DNA of 64,000 nucleotides from Candidatus Lernaella stagnicola (GTDB lineage Bacteria > Lernaellota > Lernaellaia > Lernaellales > Lernaellaceae), in assembly GCA_030765525.1 (NCBI GenBank), contig JAVCCK010000044.1:1-64000 (forward strand). The letters run 5' to 3'. The notes beneath the pieces are model-generated. The model was not told the DNA's origin, ran no database searches, and saw only the letters and a list, made by a program, of their open reading frames with translations. Of the stretch, positions 41,695 through 49,791 are shown in pieces. The position numbers and the translations under genes are program-made. Position 1 is the stretch's first letter. Each line of letters begins with the position of its first letter.

Positions 41695-43164
41695 ATGTTG
41701 ATTACGGGTTTGGCGATTGCAACGGTGTTCCTCATCTCTCTGTTATCGTTATCTTTTGTTACCCGTGTGGGCTATGCCCTAGGCTGCGCGGACAAACAAA
41801 CGATTCGCAACGTACACACGGCTTACACACCGCGGGTGGGCGGCATCGGCATTGCGATTGCGATGGCGGCGGCAATTCCTGTCGTGGCATTCGTGCTCAG
41901 CGATTTTGACCTGCTGCGGAGCCGGAATTTACCGGTATATCTGGGTATCGGCACGGCGGCGGTACTGCTGTTCGCGCTGGGTGTCGTGGATGATTTCCGG
42001 CACGTAAACCACCGCTGGAAATTCATGTTCCAAATTTTGGCTGCGGAAATCATGGTCGGCACCGGTACGGTGATCACGGCTTTCGATTTCGGCGCGTTGG
42101 GCGTTGTTCACCTGGGTTGGATGGCGGCGCCGGTGACGGTGCTGTTCATCATCGGGCTCATCAACGCGATGAATCTTGTTGACGGTCTGGACGGCTTGGC
42201 GGCGGGCATTTCTTTTGCGGCGCTGGCGGCAAGCGTGTTTTTGCTGTCGCGGGCCGGCGAACCGAATTTGGCCAAAGGTCTTTTCGTGATCATGATCGCC
42301 CTGGTGGCGTTTATCGCGTTCAATTTTCACCCGGCGCGGATATTCTTCGGTGACGCTGGGTCGCTATTGATCGGTGTTTGCGTCGCGGCCGGCGTGATTC
42401 ACGCGTTTCGGACCAGTGGCGGCGGCATCGCCACACCGTCGTTTCTCTTGCCGGTTTTTATTCCGCTGCTCGACACCAGTACGGCGATGGCGCGGCGGTT
42501 TATCGCCGGTATGAGCCTGTTTGGAGCCGATCGCGACCACATTCATCACCGGGTGTACCAACGCATTGGGGACCAGGCGAAGACGGTGCTGATTTTGTGG
42601 ACGGCCACCTCGGTGTTGTCGGCGGCAAGCGTGTTGATGTTGATCGGGCACTGGTGGACCTACTTGCTGGGCGTGTTGGGCGCTTCGGCCGCAGTCGGTT
42701 TTTTAGTATGGATTTCAGGTGTTTACGTGTTATTCAGCCCGGCGTATGTCCGGGATCGGCTGCTGCGTCACCGAGGCGATAACCGCCGGCTGCGCGGCAC
42801 TTTGGCCAAACTGGTGACGAATTTGGAGAAAAGCGAATCGCTCTGGGAAGTCAATCACATGCTGCTCAGCGTGGTTTCGATGCTGGGTTGCAGTTCCTTC
42901 AACATCACGTTTACGGCGGGCCGCGGCGAGTCGACTTTTTCATGGGTGCGAAGCGATCATCTGGCCCGGGTTAACGAAGAACTCACCTACGATGTATTCC
43001 CGATTCGGCACAACGGGCAGGTCTTGGGACACGTACAGGCCGGGTGGGTCAAGAGCCAGTTGGATGGCCTTTTTGAAAAGCGATTGCTGACCGAACAACT
43101 CGCCGACGGCCTCGCGGCCTCGAGCTGTATCGTTCTGGAACAACAAAAACAACCCGCCGCCTAA
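41695..43164 (+). CDS. WecA/TagO-like undecaprenyl-phosphate sugar-1-P transferase with C-terminal sensor-like domain
   Basis: The 489-residue protein starts at the ATG at 41695. Residues about 1-330 form the MraY/WecA membrane domain: YTPRVGGIGIAIAM, FALGVVDDFRHVNHRWKFM (the DD Mg-binding pair), GLINAMNLVDGLDGLAAGIS and FNFHPARIFFGDAGSLLIG. These residues make it a polyprenyl-phosphate HexNAc-1-P transferase, the first step of the polysaccharide pathway. An extra cytoplasmic part, residues about 350-480, follows a helical linker (LRGTLAKLVTNLEKSESLWE). It looks like a GAF-type or tail domain (SSFNITFTAGRGESTFSWVR), which standard WecA lacks. Confidence 0.85.
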   Translation: MLITGLAIATVFLISLLSLSFVTRVGYALGCADKQTIRNVHTAYTPRVGGIGIAIAMAAAIPVVAFVLSDFDLLRSRNLPVYLGIGTAAVLLFALGVVDDFRHVNHRWKFMFQILAAEIMVGTGTVITAFDFGALGVVHLGWMAAPVTVLFIIGLINAMNLVDGLDGLAAGISFAALAASVFLLSRAGEPNLAKGLFVIMIALVAFIAFNFHPARIFFGDAGSLLIGVCVAAGVIHAFRTSGGGIATPSFLLPVFIPLLDTSTAMARRFIAGMSLFGADRDHIHHRVYQRIGDQAKTVLILWTATSVLSAASVLMLIGHWWTYLLGVLGASAAVGFLVWISGVYVLFSPAYVRDRLLRHRGDNRRLRGTLAKLVTNLEKSESLWEVNHMLLSVVSMLGCSSFNITFTAGRGESTFSWVRSDHLARVNEELTYDVFPIRHNGQVLGHVQAGWVKSQLDGLFEKRLLTEQLADGLAASSCIVLEQQKQPAA

Positions 43165-43208
43165 TTCCTTCTAACTTTTCGTAACATCACGACCTTAACC
43201 GCTGGTGC

Positions 43209-43242
43209 CTGGCCCCAGGGTGGGTCTGGCCCCAGGGTGGGT
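43209..43242. repeat. Two tandem 17-bp repeats (REP-like)
   Basis: CTGGCCCCAGGGTGGGT occurs twice in direct succession, at 43209-43225 and 43226-43242. The first is preceded by GTGC, and each unit contains a small palindrome (CTGGCCCCAG). A nearby hairpin TTGGGG-TCTGT-CCCCAA (43275-43291) has the same flavour. Such extragenic GC-rich palindromes accompany REP-associated transposases, none of which is visible here. Confidence 0.6.
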
Positions 43243-43274
43243 GTCATAACTAGTTGAATAATATAGAATCAGGG

Positions 43275-43291
43275 TTGGGGTCTGTCCCCAA
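43275..43291. repeat. Short hairpin element
   Basis: This is a perfect 6-bp stem, TTGGGG/CCCCAA, with loop TCTGT. It is probably part of the REP-like cluster, since no T-run follows on either strand. Confidence 0.45.
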
Positions 43292-43326
43292 TGAATTGGT
43301 TCGAAATGGACCAGAGATTCGGGGGA

Positions 43327-43815
43327 TTATTCGTTGCCCGCTTCTTTGTGGCATGCGGCACGGGCGGCCTTTTCCTCGGCAAGCGCGTCGTCCAGGCTTT
43401 GAAACGGGTTGAGGCCGTCGAGCAATTCCGCTTCGCCGAAGTACGACTTCTCGTTTCCGTAAATCTCGCGGTAAATGATCTTCTGCACGCCCGAACCCAG
43501 CAAGATTTTCAAGCAGTTTAGGCACGGTTTGAAGGTCACGTAGCACGTCGCGCCATCGAGGCTGATGCCGAATTTCGCCGCCTGCAGCACCGCGTTGGCC
43601 TCGGCATGGATGGTGCGCACGCAGTGGCCGTCTTTGACGATGTGCCCGGCTTCGTCGCAGTGGGGGGTGCCGGGCAGCGAGCCGTTGTAGCCGGTGGTCA
43701 GGATGCGGTGGTCCTTCACGATGACCGCCCCCACCTTCAGCCGGTCGCAAGTCGCCCGCGTCGAGACCTCCTGCGCGATTTTCATGAAGTATTCGTGCCA
43801 GCTTTCCCGGGCCAT
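43327..43815 (-). CDS. Cytidine/dCMP deaminase family protein
   Basis: The 162-residue protein starts at the ATG at 43815, with GGAGG six bases before it. It has the Zn-deaminase motifs HAEANAVLQAAKFG and VTFKPCLNCLKILLGSGV (HAE and PCXXC). The N-terminal SWHEYFMKIAQEVSTRATCD matches dCMP deaminases of the ComEB group. It would convert dCMP to dUMP, the substrate of ThyX encoded nearby. It lies 13 bp after the ribonucleotide reductase gene on the same strand. tRNA-adenosine deaminase-type is less likely given the SWHEYFM start. Confidence 0.87.
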   Translation of the reverse strand: MARESWHEYFMKIAQEVSTRATCDRLKVGAVIVKDHRILTTGYNGSLPGTPHCDEAGHIVKDGHCVRTIHAEANAVLQAAKFGISLDGATCYVTFKPCLNCLKILLGSGVQKIIYREIYGNEKSYFGEAELLDGLNPFQSLDDALAEEKAARAACHKEAGNE

Positions 43816-43828
43816 CGCGACCTCCTTC

Positions 43829-46800
43829 TTAGCTGCAGCCGGTAGTTTCACCGCACGTTATACATTTCAGACACGTGCCGTTGCGCACCATCGTCACCGA
43901 ATGGCAGGACGGGCAGATATCGCCGGTGTATCCCTTGGCTTTGGCCCGTTCGACGAGGCTCTCGCCGGTCACCGTAGTGGTCACCGTTCCGCCGCCGGCC
44001 GCCATCTGGGTATAGCTTTCAGAACGCGGAGGGACGGCGCTCGCCGCTTCGGCTTGTCGACTCGGCTTGGCCTTCATTTTGCTCGGCCGCGGATCACTGG
44101 GGTCATCGTCCGGCAGGTTGTCGGTCACGTGAGCCAAGTCGTTCCGGCCCAGATACTGAATGCCCAGGTCGCGGAAAATATAGTCGATGATCGACGTGCT
44201 CATCTTGATGTGCGGGTGGCCCTCAACAATGCCGTTGGGCTCAAACCGCGTAAAAATAAAGGCGTCGACGTACTCGTCCAGCGGCACGCCATACTGCAGC
44301 CCTAAGCTGATGGCGATGGCGAAGCTGTTCATCAGGCTGCGAAATGCCGCGCCCTCTTTGTGCATGTCGAGGAAGACTTCGCCGAGGCTGCCGTTTTCGT
44401 ATTCGCCGGTGTGTAAGTAGACCGAATGGCCGCCGACTTTGGCCTTCTGGCGATAGCCGGAGCAACGGCTGGGCAGACGCCGCCGGTCGGACATCGACTT
44501 GATCATGCGTTCGGTGATCGCCTGCGCGGCGATTTCGGCATCGGCCTTCGGCGCAGGCTCCTCCTCCGCTTCGTAATCGGCCTCGTCACGGTAGGAGGTC
44601 ATAACCTGCGAGAGCTTGCTGCCGTCGCGGTACAACGCGACCGCCTTGGTCATCAACCGCCACGCTTCCCGGTACGCAGTGGAAACGTCTTCGAGCGTGG
44701 CTTCCAGCGGCATATTGATCGTCTTGCTGATCGCGCCGGAAATAAACGGCTGGACGGCGCCCATCATCTTCAAGTGCCCGCCGATCGAGATATAACGCCT
44801 GCCGAAACGGCCGCAGCGATTGGCGCAATCAAACACCGGCACGTGCTGCTCAGCTAACTCCGGCGCGCCCTCCACGGTCATCGTTCCGCACACGTGAAGA
44901 TCGGCTTCGCGAACCTGTTCTTCGGAAAAGCCCAGCGCCGGTAGTAGCCGGAACTGATGCGACATGGCCATCTCTTCGCTGATTTTGAGGCGCTTGGCGA
45001 TGAAATCCTTGCCGAGCGACACCGTGCTGAACGCATCCTCCAGCGAAAACGCGGAGCGCAGGCGTTGCTCGATACGGTCGATGACATCCTCGGTGAAACC
45101 CAGTCGTTTGAGCGCCTCAGGATTGACGTGCGGTGCGTCGTGAAGCGTTTGCCGGCCCACCGCGTAGGTGACGATCTTCTCGATCTGCGACTCGTCGTAA
45201 CCCAAGCCTCGCAAGGCGTCGGGAATCGCCTGGTTGATGATCTTGAAATAGCCGCCGCCGGCCAGCTTCTTGAATTTCACCAGGGCGAAATCGGGTTCGA
45301 TGCCCGTGGTGTCGCAATCCATCACCAGACCGATCGTGCCGGTCGGCGCCAGCACAGAGGCCTGCGCATTGCGGAAACCGTGCTCCTGACCGAGCTGCAC
45401 GGCGCGGTCCCAACTGCCGCGCGCGGCTTGCAGCAAATAGGTCGGGCACTTGGTGGCGTCGAGGCCCACAGGCGTAGTGGACAGCCCGTCGTATTCGGCG
45501 GCGGGCACGTTGTAGGAAGCGCGGCGGTGGTTGTGAATGACGCGCTGCATGTGCTTCTTGTTGGCTTCGTAACGCGCGAAGGGACCGAGTTCGCCGGCCA
45601 TCTCGGCGCTGGTCGCATAGGCTTCACCGGTCATGATGGCCGTCACGGCGGCGGTGATGATCCGCCCTTTGTCCGAATCGTAGGGCAATCCCAGGCGCAT
45701 CAGCAGCGAACCCAAGTTGGCGAATCCCAGGCCCAGGGTGCGGTATTCGTAGCTGCGCTTGGCCATCTCCTGGCTCGGGAACGAGGCCATGAGCACGGTG
45801 ATTTCCAGCGCGACGGTCCACAATCGGCAGGCGTGGCGGAATTTCTCAACGTCGAAGTCGCCGTCGTCCTTTAGAAACGAGGCGAGGTTCAACGACGCCA
45901 GGTTGCACGCGGTATCGTCGAGGAACATATACTCCGAGCATGGATTACTGGCGTTGATGCGCCCGTCGGCCGCGCAGGTGTGCCATTCGTTGATCGTCGT
46001 GTCGAATTGCAGCCCTGGATCGGCGCTGGACCAGGCGGCTTGCGTGATTTTCTCCCACAATTCCTTGGCGGCCACGTATTTGTGGGGCTCGCCGGTCAGC
46101 CGGCTGATGAGCGCCCACTGCTCGTTGTTATCAAGCGCCTGAAAGAAATCATTGGTCACGCGGACGCTGTTGTTGGAGTTTTGCCCGGACACGGTTTGAT
46201 ACGCGTCGTTGTTCCAATCGACATCAAACTCCTCAAACTCGATGCCGCGGTAACCCTGGCGCGCAAAGCCCAGAATGCGCTGAATGTAGCTTTCGGGAAT
46301 CTGCGCCTGGCGAGCGTCGCGGAGTGCCGCACGCAGCTTCTTGTTGTGTTTCGGATCCGGACTCGGACGGGCGCCGTTGGCCTGACAAGCGGCGAAAACC
46401 GCGGTGAGCTTCAGCTTGATGATGCGCGAGCCGGTCACCAACGCGGCAACCTTTTCCTCTTCACGCACCTTCCACATGATGAAGTCTTCGATCTCCGGGT
46501 GGTCGATGTTGAGAATCACCATCTTGGCCGCCCGCCGCGTCGTGCCGCCGGACTTAATCGCGCCCGCCGCCCGGTCGCCGATCTTCAAAAAAGACATCAA
46601 ACCGCTGGAGCGGCCGCCGCCGGAAAGAACCTCACCCGCGCCGCGCAGGGCCGAAAAATTGCTCCCCGTGCCGGACCCGAATTTGAACACCCGCGCCTCG
46701 CGGGTCCACAAATCCATGATGCCGCCCTCGTTGACCAGGTCGTCACTGACCGACTGAATGAAACACGCGTGAGCCTGCGGGCGTTCATAGGCCGACTCGG

Positions 46801-47311
46801 AGCGCTTAACCCGCTTGGTTTCCGGGTCGTAGTAGTAGTGCCCCTGGGCGCGGCCCTTGATGCCGTATTGATGGGAAAGACCGGTATTGAACCACTGCGG
46901 CGAGTTGGGCGCGGCGATCTGCGCGGCGAGCATGTAGGCTATTTCGTCACGGAAGGCCTGCGCATCGTCCTCGGAGTCGAAGTAGCCGTGCCGATGGCCC
47001 CAATCGGTCCACGTATCGGCCAAACGATCGAAAACCTGCCGGGCATCGGTTTCGCGGCCGAGCAACGGCTCGCCGTTTTCGCCGGTCATCGCGTTGCCGT
47101 TCTCGTCGGTTTGCGGCACGCCGGTCTTACGAAAGTATTTCTGCGCCAGGATGTCGCTGGCGATCTGGGACCAACTTTCGGGGACGGTAACGTCCATGGA
47201 ATCGCCGATGGGCGTGCCATCGGGATTGCTGATTTGGCTAAACCGCTTAGTGAATCGAAAGGACTCGTAAGGGCTCTTCCCTTTTCTGGTGAATCGACGC
47301 TTTATTTTCAT
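43829..47311 (-). CDS. nrdJ: B12-dependent ribonucleotide reductase (class II)
   Basis: The 1160-residue protein is read from the ATG at 47311, after GAGAG. It has the NrdJ blocks [11 protein letters not shown]-like [35 protein letters not shown], the active-site [13 protein letters not shown] and, in the middle, [20 protein letters not shown]. The C-terminal TSCPD region ([18 protein letters not shown]) and a Cys ribbon at the end ([18 protein letters not shown]) complete the long class II form. It reduces NDPs or NTPs with adenosylcobalamin in or out of oxygen. NrdR-type boxes lie upstream. Downstream is dCMP deaminase; upstream, on the same strand, is ThyX. Confidence 0.93.
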   Translation of the reverse strand: MKIKRRFTRKGKSPYESFRFTKRFSQISNPDGTPIGDSMDVTVPESWSQIASDILAQKYFRKTGVPQTDENGNAMTGENGEPLLGRETDARQVFDRLADTWTDWGHRHGYFDSEDDAQAFRDEIAYMLAAQIAAPNSPQWFNTGLSHQYGIKGRAQGHYYYDPETKRVKRSESAYERPQAHACFIQSVSDDLVNEGGIMDLWTREARVFKFGSGTGSNFSALRGAGEVLSGGGRSSGLMSFLKIGDRAAGAIKSGGTTRRAAKMVILNIDHPEIEDFIMWKVREEEKVAALVTGSRIIKLKLTAVFAACQANGARPSPDPKHNKKLRAALRDARQAQIPESYIQRILGFARQGYRGIEFEEFDVDWNNDAYQTVSGQNSNNSVRVTNDFFQALDNNEQWALISRLTGEPHKYVAAKELWEKITQAAWSSADPGLQFDTTINEWHTCAADGRINASNPCSEYMFLDDTACNLASLNLASFLKDDGDFDVEKFRHACRLWTVALEITVLMASFPSQEMAKRSYEYRTLGLGFANLGSLLMRLGLPYDSDKGRIITAAVTAIMTGEAYATSAEMAGELGPFARYEANKKHMQRVIHNHRRASYNVPAAEYDGLSTTPVGLDATKCPTYLLQAARGSWDRAVQLGQEHGFRNAQASVLAPTGTIGLVMDCDTTGIEPDFALVKFKKLAGGGYFKIINQAIPDALRGLGYDESQIEKIVTYAVGRQTLHDAPHVNPEALKRLGFTEDVIDRIEQRLRSAFSLEDAFSTVSLGKDFIAKRLKISEEMAMSHQFRLLPALGFSEEQVREADLHVCGTMTVEGAPELAEQHVPVFDCANRCGRFGRRYISIGGHLKMMGAVQPFISGAISKTINMPLEATLEDVSTAYREAWRLMTKAVALYRDGSKLSQVMTSYRDEADYEAEEEPAPKADAEIAAQAITERMIKSMSDRRRLPSRCSGYRQKAKVGGHSVYLHTGEYENGSLGEVFLDMHKEGAAFRSLMNSFAIAISLGLQYGVPLDEYVDAFIFTRFEPNGIVEGHPHIKMSTSIIDYIFRDLGIQYLGRNDLAHVTDNLPDDDPSDPRPSKMKAKPSRQAEAASAVPPRSESYTQMAAGGGTVTTTVTGESLVERAKAKGYTGDICPSCHSVTMVRNGTCLKCITCGETTGCS

Positions 47312-47337
47312 GATCGGCTCTCTGGCAACCTCCACTG

Positions 47338-47432
47338 CAATATATTTGGTCCGACGAAGGGCGTAGTTATACCACCACGCCACGTCGGCCACAAGATGTA
47401 GTATACGGGAAACTCGCTACTACAATATATAG
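47338..47432 (-). promoter_or_regulatory. Promoter with two NrdR-type boxes upstream of nrdJ
   Basis: The cores CAATATATTTG (47338-47348) and CAATATATAG (47423-47432) fit the NrdR consensus (C[AT]ATATAT[AT]G). The second box has eleven contiguous matches with flanking A. A minus-strand -10, TATACT (47405-47400), lies just downstream of the second box, which therefore covers the -35 region. NrdR represses nrd genes when dATP is abundant. Confidence 0.6.
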
Positions 47433-47530
47433 ATGCCGCTGAAGACATCGAATCACCAGCGGCGAGCGCTTTTTTCATCGAGAACCCTCTTTGAGACGGT
47501 GTTGGGCCGGCTGTCGGCCGTCGCTATCCT

Positions 47531-48367
47531 CTATTGTTCGTCGAGCCCCAATTTTTCGCGGAAATCTCGGTTGCGGCGTGCGGGCAAGCCGGATGCTTTT
47601 CCTGCTATCAAGTTTTTCACTGCCTGAATTTCCTCGGTCGACAGGCGGCATCCTCCAAGGATGTGACGTTCGAAGGACTCGTACGCGTAGGGACAGACGG
47701 TCTTGACGATTTTCGCGACGACCTTGGCGTACTCGCGAATCTCAAGCTGCGCGTGGTGATCCATCCGCAGTCTCAGGAAGTGAAAAAGGTTGTGCAGGTC
47801 CATCTGCCAGTAAAACTCAGTGTACAGCGAAAGCGGCAAATTGATGCGGGCGATCTCCCGCGAGATCCCGCTTTCGATCATGTCTTGATATTGGCCGTAG
47901 GCTTCCTGGTTGCTTTCTACCAGACGCCGCCGAATCTCCTTGCGCAACAACGGCGCCGCCGGCGAGGACTCGTCTCGCCCCTGCATGTTGGTCGTGCTCT
48001 GCTGATGAATGTCCTTGTCGGCGGGGACGTAGAATTCATCGGTAAGGATGCTGTAACGGCCGCTGATCTCGTTCATGCGCGCGGTACGGTGCCGCACCCA
48101 CTGCCGGGCGACGAAAATCGGCATCTTTACGTGAAACGTGAACACGACCTGTTCGAAGGGCGAGGTGTGTTCGTGGCGCATGAGGTAATCGATCAAGCCC
48201 TTGTCGCGGCGCACGGACTTGGTTCCCTTGCCGTAGGAAACCCGGGCCGATTGGACGATGCGTTCGTCGCTGCCCAGATAATCCACGAGGCGCACGAAAC
48301 CGTGGTCAAGGACCTTGAATTCTTTATCGAGGAGCTTTTCCGCCCTGGTTTTGGTGACGTGCGCCAT
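47531..48367 (-). CDS. thyX: FAD-dependent thymidylate synthase ThyX
   Basis: The 278-residue protein has the ThyX signature RHRTARMNEISGRYS (RHRxxSxNExSxRYS) and flanking blocks EHTSPFEQVVFTFHVKMPIF and RINLPLSLYTEFYWQMDLHN. ThyX makes dTMP from dUMP with methylenetetrahydrofolate, FAD and NADPH; no ThyA or folA-type reductase is then needed. It lies about 220 bp upstream of nrdJ on the same strand, so the two may be partly co-transcribed, though nrdJ has its own promoter. Confidence 0.92.
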   Translation of the reverse strand: MAHVTKTRAEKLLDKEFKVLDHGFVRLVDYLGSDERIVQSARVSYGKGTKSVRRDKGLIDYLMRHEHTSPFEQVVFTFHVKMPIFVARQWVRHRTARMNEISGRYSILTDEFYVPADKDIHQQSTTNMQGRDESSPAAPLLRKEIRRRLVESNQEAYGQYQDMIESGISREIARINLPLSLYTEFYWQMDLHNLFHFLRLRMDHHAQLEIREYAKVVAKIVKTVCPYAYESFERHILGGCRLSTEEIQAVKNLIAGKASGLPARRNRDFREKLGLDEQ

Positions 48368-48426
48368 GACCTATTCCCGCTTTCCGCCTTGGCCGTCACC
48401 GCTCGTGAGGCCGCAAAATGGCTATT

Positions 48427-48445
48427 CCCGTACACTTAGTACGGG
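48427..48445. repeat. Perfect hairpin in the divergent thyX/hydratase region
   Basis: CCCGTAC-ACTTA-GTACGGG is a perfect 7-bp stem with 5-nt loop. It lies about 60 bp upstream of thyX, in the leader or promoter region; no T-run follows it. It may be an operator or a structured 5' leader. Confidence 0.4.
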
Positions 48446-48649
48446 CGAAAAACCCAAAGTTTTTTGGGGTTCGCCAGCGTGTTGTTGAGGCTTTTAAATA
48501 CGCCAAGATAGGGGTCGGATGTCAAGCGCTTTCTTGGAAAATCTTGGTGATTTTTCCTCTCGCGACCACCGCGACGGTTTGACTTTTCGCGGCCGTCGGG
48601 GCAAGTTCGGAGCATCATTGCACTGTTTTGAATTTGAGAGGAAACGTCG

Positions 48650-49375
48650 ATGAGCAACCTACGTATCGAAAAAGACGGCAATGTCGCCATCATGGTGTGG
48701 CAACGCGCCCCCCAAAATCAATTCAACACCGAATTTTTGAAGGAGATCGTCGCGGCCTTGGCCGAGTTGGCCGCCGACCGAGACGTCAAGGCGCTCGTAA
48801 TCACGTCGGGCGTGGAGAAATATTATTCAACCGGCTTGCACCTCGAGTGGATCATGCAGGAAGCGATGCAGAATCCGCCGGGCGTGCCTGAATTCTTCGG
48901 GATGATCAACAAGTTCATGATCGAGATTACGGCTTTTCCCAAACCGGTGATCGCCGCGATCAACGGCCATTGCGTGGCGATGGGGGCCATCATCACCGCC
49001 AGCATGGACTTCCGCTTGATGTCGCCCGACAAGGGCTTCGTACGGCTGCCCGAAGTGGAAATCAACATCCCCTTCCTGCCGGGTATGCGCGCGATTTTCA
49101 AAGACATCCTGACGCCGCAGGCGTGGCGCAATCTGGCCTACACGTCCGACCGGTTTACCGGCGAGCAGGCCCACGCGATGGGTTACGTCGACGCGCTGCA
49201 TCCGCAAGATGAGTTGCTCGGCGCGGCGGTCGCGCTGGCCGACAAGTTGGGTCGATTCAAGATGAGCACGTACGCGGCCATCAAGCGCGACAATCGCGCC
49301 GACGTGCTCAGGATCATGCGCGAGGAAGATCCGCCGGCAATTCAGGCGATGCTCAAGACCTTTGGGGGCGGCTGA
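48650..49375 (+). CDS. Enoyl-CoA hydratase/isomerase family protein
   Basis: The 241-residue protein starts at the ATG at 48650, after GAGAGGA. The crotonase fold is seen in VIAAINGHCVAMGAIITASM DFRLM (oxyanion-hole Gly pair), VEINIPFLPGMRAIFKDI and the GYVDALHPQDELLGAA end. In the hydratase-type active site the two catalytic Glu positions appear as S/P residues here, so isomerase or another crotonase reaction is possible. It is a short member (families are about 255-300 residues). The SelW-type selenoprotein follows 66 bp later on the same strand. Confidence 0.85.
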   Translation: MSNLRIEKDGNVAIMVWQRAPQNQFNTEFLKEIVAALAELAADRDVKALVITSGVEKYYSTGLHLEWIMQEAMQNPPGVPEFFGMINKFMIEITAFPKPVIAAINGHCVAMGAIITASMDFRLMSPDKGFVRLPEVEINIPFLPGMRAIFKDILTPQAWRNLAYTSDRFTGEQAHAMGYVDALHPQDELLGAAVALADKLGRFKMSTYAAIKRDNRADVLRIMREEDPPAIQAMLKTFGGG

Positions 49376-49441
49376 CGACCTTGCCCTCGGCAACTAGACG
49401 CCCTACCTTTTTGTGACGACAACAGCGACACGGAGCGCAAG

Positions 49442-49660
49442 ATGAACGTGCGAATCACTTACTGCAGCGTATGAAACTACCAGCCCAAAGCCGCCAGTTT
49501 GGCGGCTGAATTCAAAAGAAAGTTCAGCGTGGAACCCGTATTGATCGCCGGCGCCGGCGGCGTGTTCGACGTTGAAGTGGACGGCAAGCTCGTCTATTCC
49601 AAAGACCAAACCGGGCGTTTTCCGAACCCGGACGAGGTCACCGACCCGCTCATCGGCTAG
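49442..49660 (+). CDS. SelW-type (Rdx family) selenoprotein, in-frame TGA as selenocysteine
   Basis: Read from ATG 49442 (GGAG six bases upstream) with TGA at 49472-49474 as Sec, the product is 72 residues and stops at TAG 49658-49660. It starts MNVRITYCSVU and continues NYQPKAASLAAEFKRKF. The CxxU redox motif, Cys8 and Sec11, the NY.P.A..LA.E pattern and the end GRFPNPDEVTDPLIG match SelW/SelT/SelH-type Rdx proteins. An ordinary caller stops at codon 11 and misses the gene. A SECIS-like hairpin lies just after the TGA. The protein should be a cytosolic thiol oxidoreductase. Translation as Sec needs selA-selD and selC, none of which is in the window. Confidence 0.85.
49489..49507 (+). promoter_or_regulatory. 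bSECIS-like hairpin of the selenoprotein
   Basis: The stem AGCCGCC (49489-49495) pairs perfectly with GGCGGCT (49501-49507). The 5-nt loop AGTTT has G at its second position (49497), 23 nt after the TGA. A GC-rich stem with a G among the first two loop bases within 16-37 nt of UGA is the rule known for bacterial SECIS elements. Confidence 0.7.
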
Positions 49661-49791
49661 CGGCGACCGGCCTGCCGACTCCCAAAACCGGTAATCGTGA
49701 GGTACGTATAATCAGGACGTCCGCTTGACGTCCGCGCATACCGTCACAACCTTTCCTGTACACGCGACACGCGAGGTGCGGAGGTTTTTCG

